A stretch of DNA of 35,764 nt from Terriglobia bacterium (GTDB lineage Bacteria; Acidobacteriota; Terriglobia; Terriglobales; Acidobacteriaceae). The translations under genes and the position numbers were made by a program. The notes under the pieces are model-generated. The model was not told the origin of the DNA. It was given only the letters and a program-made list of their open reading frames with translations, and made no database searches. Shown here piece by piece: positions 22,682-30,764 of the stretch. Every line of letters starts with the position of its first letter. Within the stretch, counting starts at the first letter, position 1. The stretch lies in contig JAIQFW010000017.1 of assembly GCA_020073105.1 (NCBI GenBank), positions 1 through 35,764 on the forward strand, in the 5' to 3' direction.

Positions 22682-24043
22682 CTAACTGCGTGCTTGTCTC
22701 CTGGAAAAGGAGGTAGTGACAGCCAGCAGCATCCAGCACAGCCAGAAAGACTTGCGCCAGACAATGTCCAGAGATATCCCGGCAGCGAGCATTCCATAGC
22801 ACGCTGCCTGGTAGGAGAGCAGTCGGTATTGCCCGATTCCGTGCATGCTCCCGCTGACTTGGGCGGCGTCCCGGAGTTGTGATCTCAGGGCACAAGCAAA
22901 GAAGAGGAATCCAATGATGCCAAGCTCAACCAGCATTCCTATGTAGATGTTGTGAGAATCCCGGGCAAAACCGCTGAATGTCGGCGCCGCTCCAGCGACT
23001 TCACTGTAAGTTGTTGAAAAATTATCCAACCCGGCTCCCCAGAGGCCGTGGTGCCAGATCGCCTGTATCCCTGCAATCCAGATATCGAAGCGCCCTGCTG
23101 CCCGGCTGGATACTGCACCCCGCAGACGTGCGAAGAACGATTCTGGCACCACCAGGCACAACGACAGCAACGTGCAGACAGGTATCAACGCACGCCAGCC
23201 GACACGCAATCGATATACAAAGAAGAGCACCAGTACCGAGAGGGCAAAGATGACACCTCGAGACATCGTTAGAAAAACACCCAAACCGATAACCCCTGTG
23301 ACTATCGTCAGCAGGGTCCTCTCGAGTCGATTGTGCGTTGAAAACAGGCGGCCTAAAGCCAAGGCAATCGGGAGGAGGAGTACAACCGCAAATTGATTGG
23401 GATCTTCTTCCCGCCCCCCTGCGATCATAGATGCCCGCATAGAGAGGGCTCCGCGATAAAAGATGCCGGAGTAGAACTGGGCCGTCGAATACACTGCGGC
23501 GGCGAACCCACCGACGATCGCGCATAGCTCGACGCAGGAAAGCTCCCCGGGCGTGATTCGCACCGACACTGTGACCAGGAACATCAGCAAAAGGGCCAGA
23601 GCGGTTGGGACACGCTGCCAGCTCAGCTCCGCGTTGAGCGCCCAGAATGCGGTCGAAACACTCCAGATGACAAACAGGCTCCACCACAGAGCAGCGCGAG
23701 GAGGAGCCGTGAAGCGGTTGCCAGCCAGTGCCGTGAACATCAGCACAAGTGTCGCCGCGCCGCCTACGACAAACGTAAGAGTCGTACCACTTTTTCCTTG
23801 GCCGAGGACAGATATCGCATCAAACGGGAGCAGCAGCGCGAATAACCCGAGTGACACGCGCACCGGCCACTGCAGAACCAAAGGAAGGGCCAGCAACATC
23901 ACGGCAAACAGCCAATGGTTCGTCCCCACACTTACACCTAGAAGAAGCGCAGCTCCGACCAAGAAAACCGAGAACAAGACTCTTTCCCCTGCCCCGACGC
24001 ACTTCACCTTGCCTGTAGATGGGCGGGCCAATGTGGTGGACAT
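22682..24043 (-). CDS. O-antigen polymerase/ligase-family membrane protein (Wzy/WaaL)
   Basis: The 453-residue protein has roughly ten hydrophobic transmembrane stretches and the family's conserved Wzy_C-type loop, RFDIWIAGIQAIW followed by GAGLDNFSTTYSE and the histidine in DSHNIYIGMLVELG. Wzy proteins polymerise lipid-linked repeat units at the periplasmic face, and WaaL ligases transfer the chain to lipid A core; the two families are hard to separate by sequence. With a Wzx in the same run, the Wzy role is more likely. It is one base downstream of the GT4 stop (TAATATG), implying co-translation. Confidence 0.85.
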   Translation of the reverse strand: MSTTLARPSTGKVKCVGAGERVLFSVFLVGAALLLGVSVGTNHWLFAVMLLALPLVLQWPVRVSLGLFALLLPFDAISVLGQGKSGTTLTFVVGGAATLVLMFTALAGNRFTAPPRAALWWSLFVIWSVSTAFWALNAELSWQRVPTALALLLMFLVTVSVRITPGELSCVELCAIVGGFAAAVYSTAQFYSGIFYRGALSMRASMIAGGREEDPNQFAVVLLLPIALALGRLFSTHNRLERTLLTIVTGVIGLGVFLTMSRGVIFALSVLVLFFVYRLRVGWRALIPVCTLLSLCLVVPESFFARLRGAVSSRAAGRFDIWIAGIQAIWHHGLWGAGLDNFSTTYSEVAGAAPTFSGFARDSHNIYIGMLVELGIIGFLFFACALRSQLRDAAQVSGSMHGIGQYRLLSYQAACYGMLAAGISLDIVWRKSFWLCWMLLAVTTSFSRRQARS

Positions 24044-24044
24044 A

Positions 24045-25205
24045 TTAGTTCCCGTCAGGAACCGGATCTGTATTGCGGGCCTGACCGCTGACTACTGTTT
24101 TACTGAGAGCTGAGTACAGAGCGTGGAGTCGTCCTTCCTGACTTTTCCAGTTGTAGGTAACCTCGGTCGCTGTCCGGCCTCGAGCCCCCATTTGTTGAGC
24201 CTGTTCCGGAGAGCTGATCAACGACTGAATGGCATGGGCGATGTCTGCGGGGCTGGAGGGGTCCACGAGCAGTCCACATTTTGCACCGTCCACGATCTCT
24301 CGCCACAGGGGAAAATCCGAGGCGATCACAGGAATGCCCGCCGCCATGTATTCAAAAAGCTTGATGGGCATTGAGCATACGTAATTTTCCACAGGACGGA
24401 GTACGACCACTCCCGCACGCACGCAAGACAGCAAGTGGGGAACCTCGCTCGGATGCACAGATCCTACGTAATCAACGCGATTCCAGCCGGGCAGTTGCGC
24501 CAACTCTGCGTGCAACGCCTCCGACCAGAACCTGCCCGCCAGAGTCATTCTGACTGGGCTATCAGAAGGCAATAAGCTCATGGCTCGCACTAGTTCGTGG
24601 ATCCCCCTTGCCTGCGGGATACTGCCGATGTAAGCAACCGACATCGTCCGATCACTCCAGGGTGCCTCGGACCGAGGAAAGTCTTTGAGGACCGGAAAGT
24701 TGCACACCACGATCGTCCGCGGATTTGTGTCACAGAAGCGCCGAGCAATCGTCGGGGTGGCAACCACCAATGCCGAAAACCAGCGGCACGCAAAATCCTC
24801 CACCCACTCCGCCGCCCACTTCAAGGGCCGGCGACACCACACGCGGAGATAGAACTTGCTTTCAATGGTTCGCGGGAGATCTTCGTGAATGTCGTAAATA
24901 ACGCGCCGTCCAAGCATTCTCAACAGCAATCCCACCGGAATCAGTTCGGGATCATGAAAATGGTAGATATCCGCATTTTCATGGAGCGCTCGGCGAAAAA
25001 CCCTGAATGCGGTGAGCATCAGTCGCAAGATACGGCTCTGTAACGGGTGCACAGCGCGGATTTGGACTCCTTCCACGATCTCATCGAGTCCGTGTGGCGC
25101 AACCAGGACAACTTCACAACCCAGGCGGACAAGCGACTTGCACTCTCTTTGAAAAATCCTTGCATCGAAGACCGGATGGACCGAAGTGAGATGGGCCACC
25201 TTCAT
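24045..25205 (-). CDS. Glycosyltransferase family 4 (GT-B)
   Basis: The ATG at 25205 gives a 386-residue product starting MKVAHLTSVHPVFDARIF; an alternative TTG at 25214 adds three residues. Motifs include DIYHFHDPELIPVG, VIYDIHEDLP, SVAYIGSIPQARGIHE and the C-terminal nucleotide-sugar site SMPIKLFEYMAAGIPVIASD, all typical of GT4 retaining transferases. It has no signal peptide and is expected to act at the inner face of the cytoplasmic membrane on the undecaprenyl-linked oligosaccharide. A GGGGA ribosome-binding site lies about 11 bases upstream. The neighbour upstream is a deacetylase-like gene, 137 bases away. Confidence 0.9.
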   Translation of the reverse strand: MKVAHLTSVHPVFDARIFQRECKSLVRLGCEVVLVAPHGLDEIVEGVQIRAVHPLQSRILRLMLTAFRVFRRALHENADIYHFHDPELIPVGLLLRMLGRRVIYDIHEDLPRTIESKFYLRVWCRRPLKWAAEWVEDFACRWFSALVVATPTIARRFCDTNPRTIVVCNFPVLKDFPRSEAPWSDRTMSVAYIGSIPQARGIHELVRAMSLLPSDSPVRMTLAGRFWSEALHAELAQLPGWNRVDYVGSVHPSEVPHLLSCVRAGVVVLRPVENYVCSMPIKLFEYMAAGIPVIASDFPLWREIVDGAKCGLLVDPSSPADIAHAIQSLISSPEQAQQMGARGRTATEVTYNWKSQEGRLHALYSALSKTVVSGQARNTDPVPDGN

Positions 25206-25342
25206 GATTTTCAATTCCCCTTGCCGGAGCCCGGCTCTTCAACTTCGCGAAGACGGGAGCCCAAGGGTTCTGATTCGTAGGTTTGCGATCCCGAATTGCG
25301 CGGGAGAAGAATCACCAGGCTGCAAGCTCAGTTGAAGGCCCA

Positions 25343-26215
25343 CTACTGGGAGTGACGATGGGCAGCCCGCCAATAGCTCAGACCTTCCCAACATCTGACT
25401 GTGTCATCCTTTAGGTTCAGCCAGACGCTGGCGTGCCATTGCCGAGGATGGATCAGAATGTATAGCCTTTTTTCTCCGCGAAAGATGGCGTCTTCAGGAT
25501 CGCCGTGACTCCAAAACGGTGGATACCTCGAATCTGAACAGCGGGTTGTCACATGTTGCATTAGCTGGCTGTCATACGCTTCCAGCACCACGTTGAGTTC
25601 TCGACGAAGGTGATCGTCTTTCAACATTTCGTGGTTGGGAATCCCCAGCTTTCGATTGATAAAGTCACCATGGGAAGCTACCGTAAGCATCGGCAATCCA
25701 GTGGCTTCCCGCAAACTGTGTAAGTTCTCCCGGAACAACTCCCGAAGATGGGGCATCACGGCCTCTATCTGTTCTCTACGGGTGAAGCCTTTCTTCCTGG
25801 CTAACGTTGCAAGCTCTTCGTAATGGTAGCTAGCCTCGCATCCGCTGGCCTGAATTTCCTGCATGAGGGGGATGTCTAGGGTTGACTTCCTGAAATAGTA
25901 AGAAGACTGTACCCCGCGTCGGAGTTCCAGTTCCCACATTCGCCGTGCGGTTTTAGAGTCTGCGTCCACGTCGTGCCGCAGCACGATGCACTTCTGCTCC
26001 GAGCTAAGCGTTTCGCTCTGCAGGTGCTGCCAAAACTCAATCAGAGAATGGAACTGATAGCCACCATCGATGGCTCTCCCAATGAGTGCATGGTACTTCC
26101 CTAACCGGTCGGGTATGAGGAAATCCGAGTACGCTCGATAAGAGACGCTCCTGGACAAGCAGATGAACTTACTACCTAGACCATTATTGCGGTGGAAAAA
26201 GACCATGGAACACAC
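25343..26215 (-). CDS. Polysaccharide deacetylase-like protein (NodB-fold, possibly WbmS type)
   Basis: Translation is best begun at GTG 26215, with AAGGAAG nine bases upstream, giving 290 residues; an ATG three codons later is the alternative, and the frame further upstream overlaps the flippase gene and is not used. The core VLRHDVDADSKTA contains the His-Asp-x-Asp metal/catalytic start of the NodB-like barrel, and GCEASYHYEELAT is a diverged version of the next motif, keeping one His. PHLRELFRENLHSLRE and later SHGDF follow. It may deacetylate an N-acetyl sugar in the repeat unit, as in bacterial O-antigen clusters where WbmS-type proteins occur. The degenerate motifs mean activity is uncertain. 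There is no signal peptide, so a cytoplasmic role is likely. Confidence 0.65.
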   Translation of the reverse strand: MCSMVFFHRNNGLGSKFICLSRSVSYRAYSDFLIPDRLGKYHALIGRAIDGGYQFHSLIEFWQHLQSETLSSEQKCIVLRHDVDADSKTARRMWELELRRGVQSSYYFRKSTLDIPLMQEIQASGCEASYHYEELATLARKKGFTRREQIEAVMPHLRELFRENLHSLREATGLPMLTVASHGDFINRKLGIPNHEMLKDDHLRRELNVVLEAYDSQLMQHVTTRCSDSRYPPFWSHGDPEDAIFRGEKRLYILIHPRQWHASVWLNLKDDTVRCWEGLSYWRAAHRHSQ

Positions 26216-26264
26216 CGTGCGGGGCTTCCTTCGCGCGAGCCGAACCGCCGTGTAGGGACTTGAG

Positions 26265-27851
26265 TTAGCTTGAGAGCTTCGGAGCCTGGGAGAAGATCCA
26301 TGCCGGGGACATGTTCTTCGACCATGCGAAAAAGGCGTCACGCGCGACGGGGTCACAGTAGATCCAGTAAGCGTAGTACAGCAGCAAAGCAACCGCGGAA
26401 GTTGCCACCGTCACAATCGGCGCAACGTGGAATAGCATGAGCATTCCCAGCACCATGCCGGCCGGGACAAAGAGGCGAAGTTCTCCGGCCAGCAACCGAC
26501 CGATCCGCTGATAGGAGATGCCGCAATGGCGAAACACCACCAGACAGTAGTAGCCGTACATGGCCACACCTGCAATCGCAAACAATCCCAGGGTGATTCG
26601 TGCGCTGCCCGTACTTCCGCCAACGATCAGCGCAGCGATGCGGGCCAAAAGCACCATGACGATGATCCGCAGTTCCACTGCCTGTTTTTCCAGCACGTTT
26701 AACGTGATTCCAAGGGGTACTGCCATAAACCAGAACAGTACGTAGATACTGAGAATCTGGGTGTACACGCCCGCTTCTCCCCAACGTTGGCCAAAGATCA
26801 GCACAAACACATCCTTGCCGACCAGAGTGAGCAGCAGCGTTGGAAAGAGAAACAATTTGATGAGGTAATGAAAGATCTTGTCGACCGCCGCATGCAGCGC
26901 GCCACTGCGATGCGCCTCACTGGCATGTTGGAAAAACACAGTGGCAATGTTTGCGCCGATCAGGCCCACCGGCAAGCGCAAGAGCTTGTTGCCAAGCGAA
27001 TAGTATCCGACGACGGTTGTTGAGAAATATGCCGACAGCATGAATGTCGGAATCTGCCAGCCCAGATTGTTGAGGGCCGCCGATGCGGTGCTGAACTTTG
27101 GGAAGCTGCTGTAGCGCTTCAGCGCATCCAGCATGCCCGAGACCTTTACTCGCACAAAAAGGCTCCCGCTATCCGAGCAGGCCTGCAGACCCAGAATGAC
27201 TGACGAGATGAATGTGGAGAGCACGGTCGCCACAATGATGACCTTCGCCGACCGATACCCCTTAAGCCCCCACACAATCTGCATTGCGACAAAGAAGAGA
27301 ACACCCACTACCTGGGCAATACCCTGAATGCCAAAACGTTTTTTCCGAATATTCCAGTACATCAATGCGGATGACACACCGAAGATTATGACATTGACAG
27401 GGACCAGCCAAAGCACCGGTTGCAATTCAGTTGCCCGCAGCAGAACCAGCAATGGATGGCCCAGCAATCCGATCAGCACCGCAGTGATGGAGCTGATAAC
27501 CACCACAAAGCACAAACTCACCATTGCGGTATTCGCGGCTTCCTCGTCTTTCTCCGGCAGAACAATCGAGAGTTCGTAGCGCATTCCGACGACCGCGCTG
27601 ATCAATCCTACAAGCGCCACGAACAACGCGGCAGCCCCGAACGCCTCCGGTGCAAATAACCGCGCTATGAATGGCGCCGTCAGGGCAGTGACTGCCTGGG
27701 CGAAAGTTGAGCCCGACACCAGTTTCAGAACATTACTGGCAAAACCGCTTTGGGGTCGCGGAGCCGCGCCGTTAGATGTGGCCGGAACTGGAATGCCCAC
27801 AGTCGCCAACGCGGTGTCCTCTTCAATTGTCGGAGGTTCGATCCGGGTCAT
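26265..27851 (-). CDS. Wzx-type oligosaccharide flippase (MOP superfamily)
   Basis: The 528-residue membrane protein has about 12-14 predicted transmembrane segments and the MATE/MOP architecture. The first helix follows SGFASNVLKLVSGSTFAQAVTALTAP and APEAFGAAALF, and GMRYELSIVLPEKDEEA is typical of lipid-linked oligosaccharide flippases. It moves undecaprenyl-diphosphate-linked repeat units to the periplasmic leaflet. It begins six bases after the GT2 stop, implying translational coupling, and no separate Shine-Dalgarno is obvious. Confidence 0.9.
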   Translation of the reverse strand: MTRIEPPTIEEDTALATVGIPVPATSNGAAPRPQSGFASNVLKLVSGSTFAQAVTALTAPFIARLFAPEAFGAAALFVALVGLISAVVGMRYELSIVLPEKDEEAANTAMVSLCFVVVISSITAVLIGLLGHPLLVLLRATELQPVLWLVPVNVIIFGVSSALMYWNIRKKRFGIQGIAQVVGVLFFVAMQIVWGLKGYRSAKVIIVATVLSTFISSVILGLQACSDSGSLFVRVKVSGMLDALKRYSSFPKFSTASAALNNLGWQIPTFMLSAYFSTTVVGYYSLGNKLLRLPVGLIGANIATVFFQHASEAHRSGALHAAVDKIFHYLIKLFLFPTLLLTLVGKDVFVLIFGQRWGEAGVYTQILSIYVLFWFMAVPLGITLNVLEKQAVELRIIVMVLLARIAALIVGGSTGSARITLGLFAIAGVAMYGYYCLVVFRHCGISYQRIGRLLAGELRLFVPAGMVLGMLMLFHVAPIVTVATSAVALLLYYAYWIYCDPVARDAFFAWSKNMSPAWIFSQAPKLSS

Positions 27852-27857
27852 TGGAAT

Positions 27858-28895
27858 TCAGTGGATGGCAGTTTCAGCCAGCGAGGGTCCTGCGTTGTGG
27901 GACCTTCGAGGTAATACAGTGAAGAAACCTGCGAGACTGCCTAGTCCGTAGATAAAGTGATGGATAAAGAACAACCCCAAGAGCAAGAAGAAGTATTGCT
28001 TGCCCTCGTGAAGTGCTATCCCCATTGCGGCAGTGCCTGCAGCTAGCCCGTACGCCAATAGAAGCACTGCCAACAGAACCAAACCTGCGGATGTAAACAA
28101 CGAGAGGACGGCACCCCCGAGAAGTGCCACGGTAAATATGAGCGGGAGCGAGTGTCTGATGCAGATACTCGCCGGGCATGCATACCACATCCTGGGAAGC
28201 CAAAACCCGTTATTAAACGCCTGCACTGCCAACCGCTTCGCATTGGGCACGTTGTAATACGCAACTTCCAGTGCAGGGCTTAGAAATAATCTGCCTCCGG
28301 CCTTGCGAACCCGAGCGTTGAATTCGTAATCCTGATTGCGGGCCAATTCCTCGTTGAACAGACCCGCCCGTTGAAACACCTCGCGCTTGTAGGCGCCGTA
28401 GGGGACGGTGTCAACCCATTTCCCAACATTCCCGGTGCGGAATGCGGATGGGCCTACGCCGAACGGGTGCTGGCTCATTAGTGCGATTGTGCGCGCGACG
28501 AGCGTATCAGCGCCAGGCTGGGTGTTCAGTCTGCCGCCAACGACGTCAGCTTGTGTTTTCTCCAACTCCCGCATGCACGTGGTGATGTAGTTGTCCGGGT
28601 ACTCGGAATGAGCGCCCATAATGATGATCACGTCGCCCCGTGCCTGGAGGATTCCATTGTTCAAACCGGAAGAAGTAATTTTCGCCGGGTTATCGATCAT
28701 GCGAATACGGGGAAAACTTAGGATCAGCCCAGCAACGATAGGTCGAGAGTGATCGGTGGACATGCCGTCAGCAACCAGAATCTCCCACTGATCTTTGGGG
28801 AAGTCATTGACCAAAATGCTCTTCAGGCATCGTTCGATGCATCGTTCTTCGTTTCGCATCGGAACAATGACGGTTACCGCGATGGAAGAGGTCAT
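27858..28895 (-). CDS. Glycosyltransferase family 2 (ExoA-like)
   Basis: The ATG at 28895 is chosen because it overlaps the stop of the DegT gene as TGATG; the reported longer frame has no family similarity upstream. The 345-residue protein starts with VTVIVPMRNEERCIERCLKSI, the GT-A nucleotide-binding start, followed by ILVADGMSTDHS, SSGLNNGILQARGDVIIIMGAH and the RNQDYEFNARVRKAGG acceptor-site region. Hydrophobic helices at the C terminus anchor it in the membrane, as in ExoA-type succinoglycan glycosyltransferases. It adds a sugar to the lipid-linked unit. Confidence 0.88.
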   Translation of the reverse strand: MTSSIAVTVIVPMRNEERCIERCLKSILVNDFPKDQWEILVADGMSTDHSRPIVAGLILSFPRIRMIDNPAKITSSGLNNGILQARGDVIIIMGAHSEYPDNYITTCMRELEKTQADVVGGRLNTQPGADTLVARTIALMSQHPFGVGPSAFRTGNVGKWVDTVPYGAYKREVFQRAGLFNEELARNQDYEFNARVRKAGGRLFLSPALEVAYYNVPNAKRLAVQAFNNGFWLPRMWYACPASICIRHSLPLIFTVALLGGAVLSLFTSAGLVLLAVLLLAYGLAAGTAAMGIALHEGKQYFFLLLGLFFIHHFIYGLGSLAGFFTVLPRRSHNAGPSLAETAIH

Positions 28896-30178
28896 CACAC
28901 AATCTCGCTCGAGGCAGCCGACAACTGATGAACATGTTGAGTGGCAATGCGCATCACTTTTTCCACCGCGATACACGTATCGTTGATGTGCTCGTAACTC
29001 AGTGTGGGGTGGACCATGAACATGAGACTGGTCGCTCCCAATTCTTGTGCTATCGGCAACCGCAAGGCTGGATGCCACTCAGCAGGGAAGGCTTTCTCCA
29101 GATACACCTCGCTGCAAATTCCGGTGGCGCATGGAACGCCCTCCGCGACGATGGCTGCGAGTATGCGGTCCCGGTTCCATTCCGGAGAGAGTTGCTCTGG
29201 TTTTACAAAAACGTAGTACTTGTAATACGAATGTCCGACTCCGGCTGACGGTTCGGTCACCCGCAGCGCAGGAATGCTTCGAAATCGTCCGGTCAGTGCC
29301 GCTGCATTACGCCGGCGTCCTTCCACTTGCTTATCCAGACGCCCCAATTGGACCCGTCCCAGGGCAGACTGAATCTCGGTCAAGCGAAAATTGGTTCCGA
29401 ACGTGTCATGAATCCAACGGAAGCCTGGTTCTGCAGTCGCATGCGACAGGGCGTAGTTTCGTCCGTGATCCTTGAATTGCCAGACGCGCTCCCAAATATC
29501 CCGTCTGCTTGTAACCACCATGCCGCCTTCACCGCCCGTCGAAATGATCTTGTCCTGGCAGAAAGAAAACGCGGCCGCGTCTCCAAGGGAGCCCACGCGT
29601 CGTCCCCAGTAGCTCGCGCCGTGGGCTTGCGCACAATCTTCGATTACTGCAATCGAATGCTCCCGAGCAAGAGCCGTGATCGAATCCATGTCGCACGGCC
29701 ATCCGGCCAGGTGAACCACGATAATGGCACGGGTTCGAGGCGACAGCACCGCACGAATGGTGTCTTCCGTAACCGTCTGGCTGACCCGATCTACATCTGC
29801 AAAGACCGGGATGGCGCCTCGCAGAACCGCGCAACTTGCCGACGCAATGAAGGTTCGACTGGGCACAATCACTTCGTCGCCGGGCCCTACTCCAAACGCC
29901 ATCAGTGCCAATTCCAGGGCTACGGAACCATTCGCAACTGCGATGGCATGCCTGCATCCACAGTAGTCCGCGAACTCAGCCTCGAAACGCCGCCCTTGCT
30001 CTCCTGTCCAGTAGTTCACCTTACCCGAGCGCAAGATTGAAACCACCGTGGCGATCTCGTCTCCGCTGAAATGGGGCCACGGAGCGAAAGGCTTTGTGCG
30101 AACGGGCTGTCCGCCATGAATCGCTAATCGGTCACTGATGACGGCGGAATCATCAACTTTTACAGCCCTCTCAATCAA
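28895..30178 (-). CDS. DegT/DnrJ/EryC1/StrS-type sugar aminotransferase
   Basis: This 427-residue PLP enzyme has the SFCQDKIISTGGEGGM motif, with the PLP lysine at Lys210, plus HLAGWPCDMD and VIEDCAQAHGASY. The start is a TTG at 30178, overlapping the end of the PglC-type gene by 8 bases; it is supported by GGGAG seven bases upstream, inside that gene. It transfers an amino group to a keto sugar, most likely the 4-keto-6-deoxy intermediate produced by the WbpM-type dehydratase nearby, to give a 4-amino-4,6-dideoxy sugar such as a bacillosamine precursor. Its close partner genes are the dehydratase and the PglC-type transferase. Confidence 0.85.
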   Translation of the reverse strand: MIERAVKVDDSAVISDRLAIHGGQPVRTKPFAPWPHFSGDEIATVVSILRSGKVNYWTGEQGRRFEAEFADYCGCRHAIAVANGSVALELALMAFGVGPGDEVIVPSRTFIASASCAVLRGAIPVFADVDRVSQTVTEDTIRAVLSPRTRAIIVVHLAGWPCDMDSITALAREHSIAVIEDCAQAHGASYWGRRVGSLGDAAAFSFCQDKIISTGGEGGMVVTSRRDIWERVWQFKDHGRNYALSHATAEPGFRWIHDTFGTNFRLTEIQSALGRVQLGRLDKQVEGRRRNAAALTGRFRSIPALRVTEPSAGVGHSYYKYYVFVKPEQLSPEWNRDRILAAIVAEGVPCATGICSEVYLEKAFPAEWHPALRLPIAQELGATSLMFMVHPTLSYEHINDTCIAVEKVMRIATQHVHQLSAASSEIV

Positions 30179-30764
30179 GGTATAGCTCCCATAATGTGGT
30201 TAGGATGATCTTGATATCAGCTCGTAGTGAATTGCCGTTACGAACGTACTCGAGACCGAGCCGCACCTTCTCAGGGCGAATTTTTTCGTGATACATGCGA
30301 TGTGGGTCAGTACTTCCCCGTAAGATTTCGCCTTCGTGCCGGAGTTTGATAGAAGCCCAATCGGTAATTCCCGGGCGAACACGGAGCAACTCGCGCTCGT
30401 CATGGTCATAGAGCACAACTTCGTCCATGACCTCAGGTCGAGGACCAACCAAACTCATGTCGCCGCACAGAACATTAATTAGCTGCGGGAGTTCATCAAT
30501 CTTGTACCTTCGCAAGATGGAGCCGGCGTGTGTGATGCGGGGATCGTCGGCCGGAGTCTCTGCTCCTCCGCGCGCTTCGGCATCGGCCACCATGGTTCGG
30601 AATTTGAAGATGCGAAATGGTCTGCCGAAACGACCTGCCCTCACTCCGCGATAGAAAACCGGGCCAGGCGAGTCGAACTTGATCCACACGGCAATCACCG
30701 GAAAGAGTGGCAACACCACGATCAATCCCAGAGTGGATAGGATGATATCAAACATCCGTTTCAT
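30171..30764 (-). CDS. PglC-type monotopic phosphoglycosyl transferase (bacterial sugar transferase)
   Basis: The short 197-residue form is typical of small PGTs: one N-terminal hydrophobic re-entrant helix (about residues 5-28) followed by the cytosolic domain. The catalytic Asp-Glu dyad is at residues 90-91 in YKIDELPQL, and FKFRTM, GDMSLVGPRPE and RPGITDWASI are conserved. It transfers a sugar phosphate from a UDP-sugar to undecaprenyl phosphate, starting the repeat unit. It overlaps the dehydratase gene by ATGA and the aminotransferase gene by 8 bases, so the three are co-translated. The adjacent dehydratase and aminotransferase hint that a modified UDP-GlcNAc is the first sugar. Confidence 0.9.
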   Translation of the reverse strand: MKRMFDIILSTLGLIVVLPLFPVIAVWIKFDSPGPVFYRGVRAGRFGRPFRIFKFRTMVADAEARGGAETPADDPRITHAGSILRRYKIDELPQLINVLCGDMSLVGPRPEVMDEVVLYDHDERELLRVRPGITDWASIKLRHEGEILRGSTDPHRMYHEKIRPEKVRLGLEYVRNGNSLRADIKIILTTLWELYLD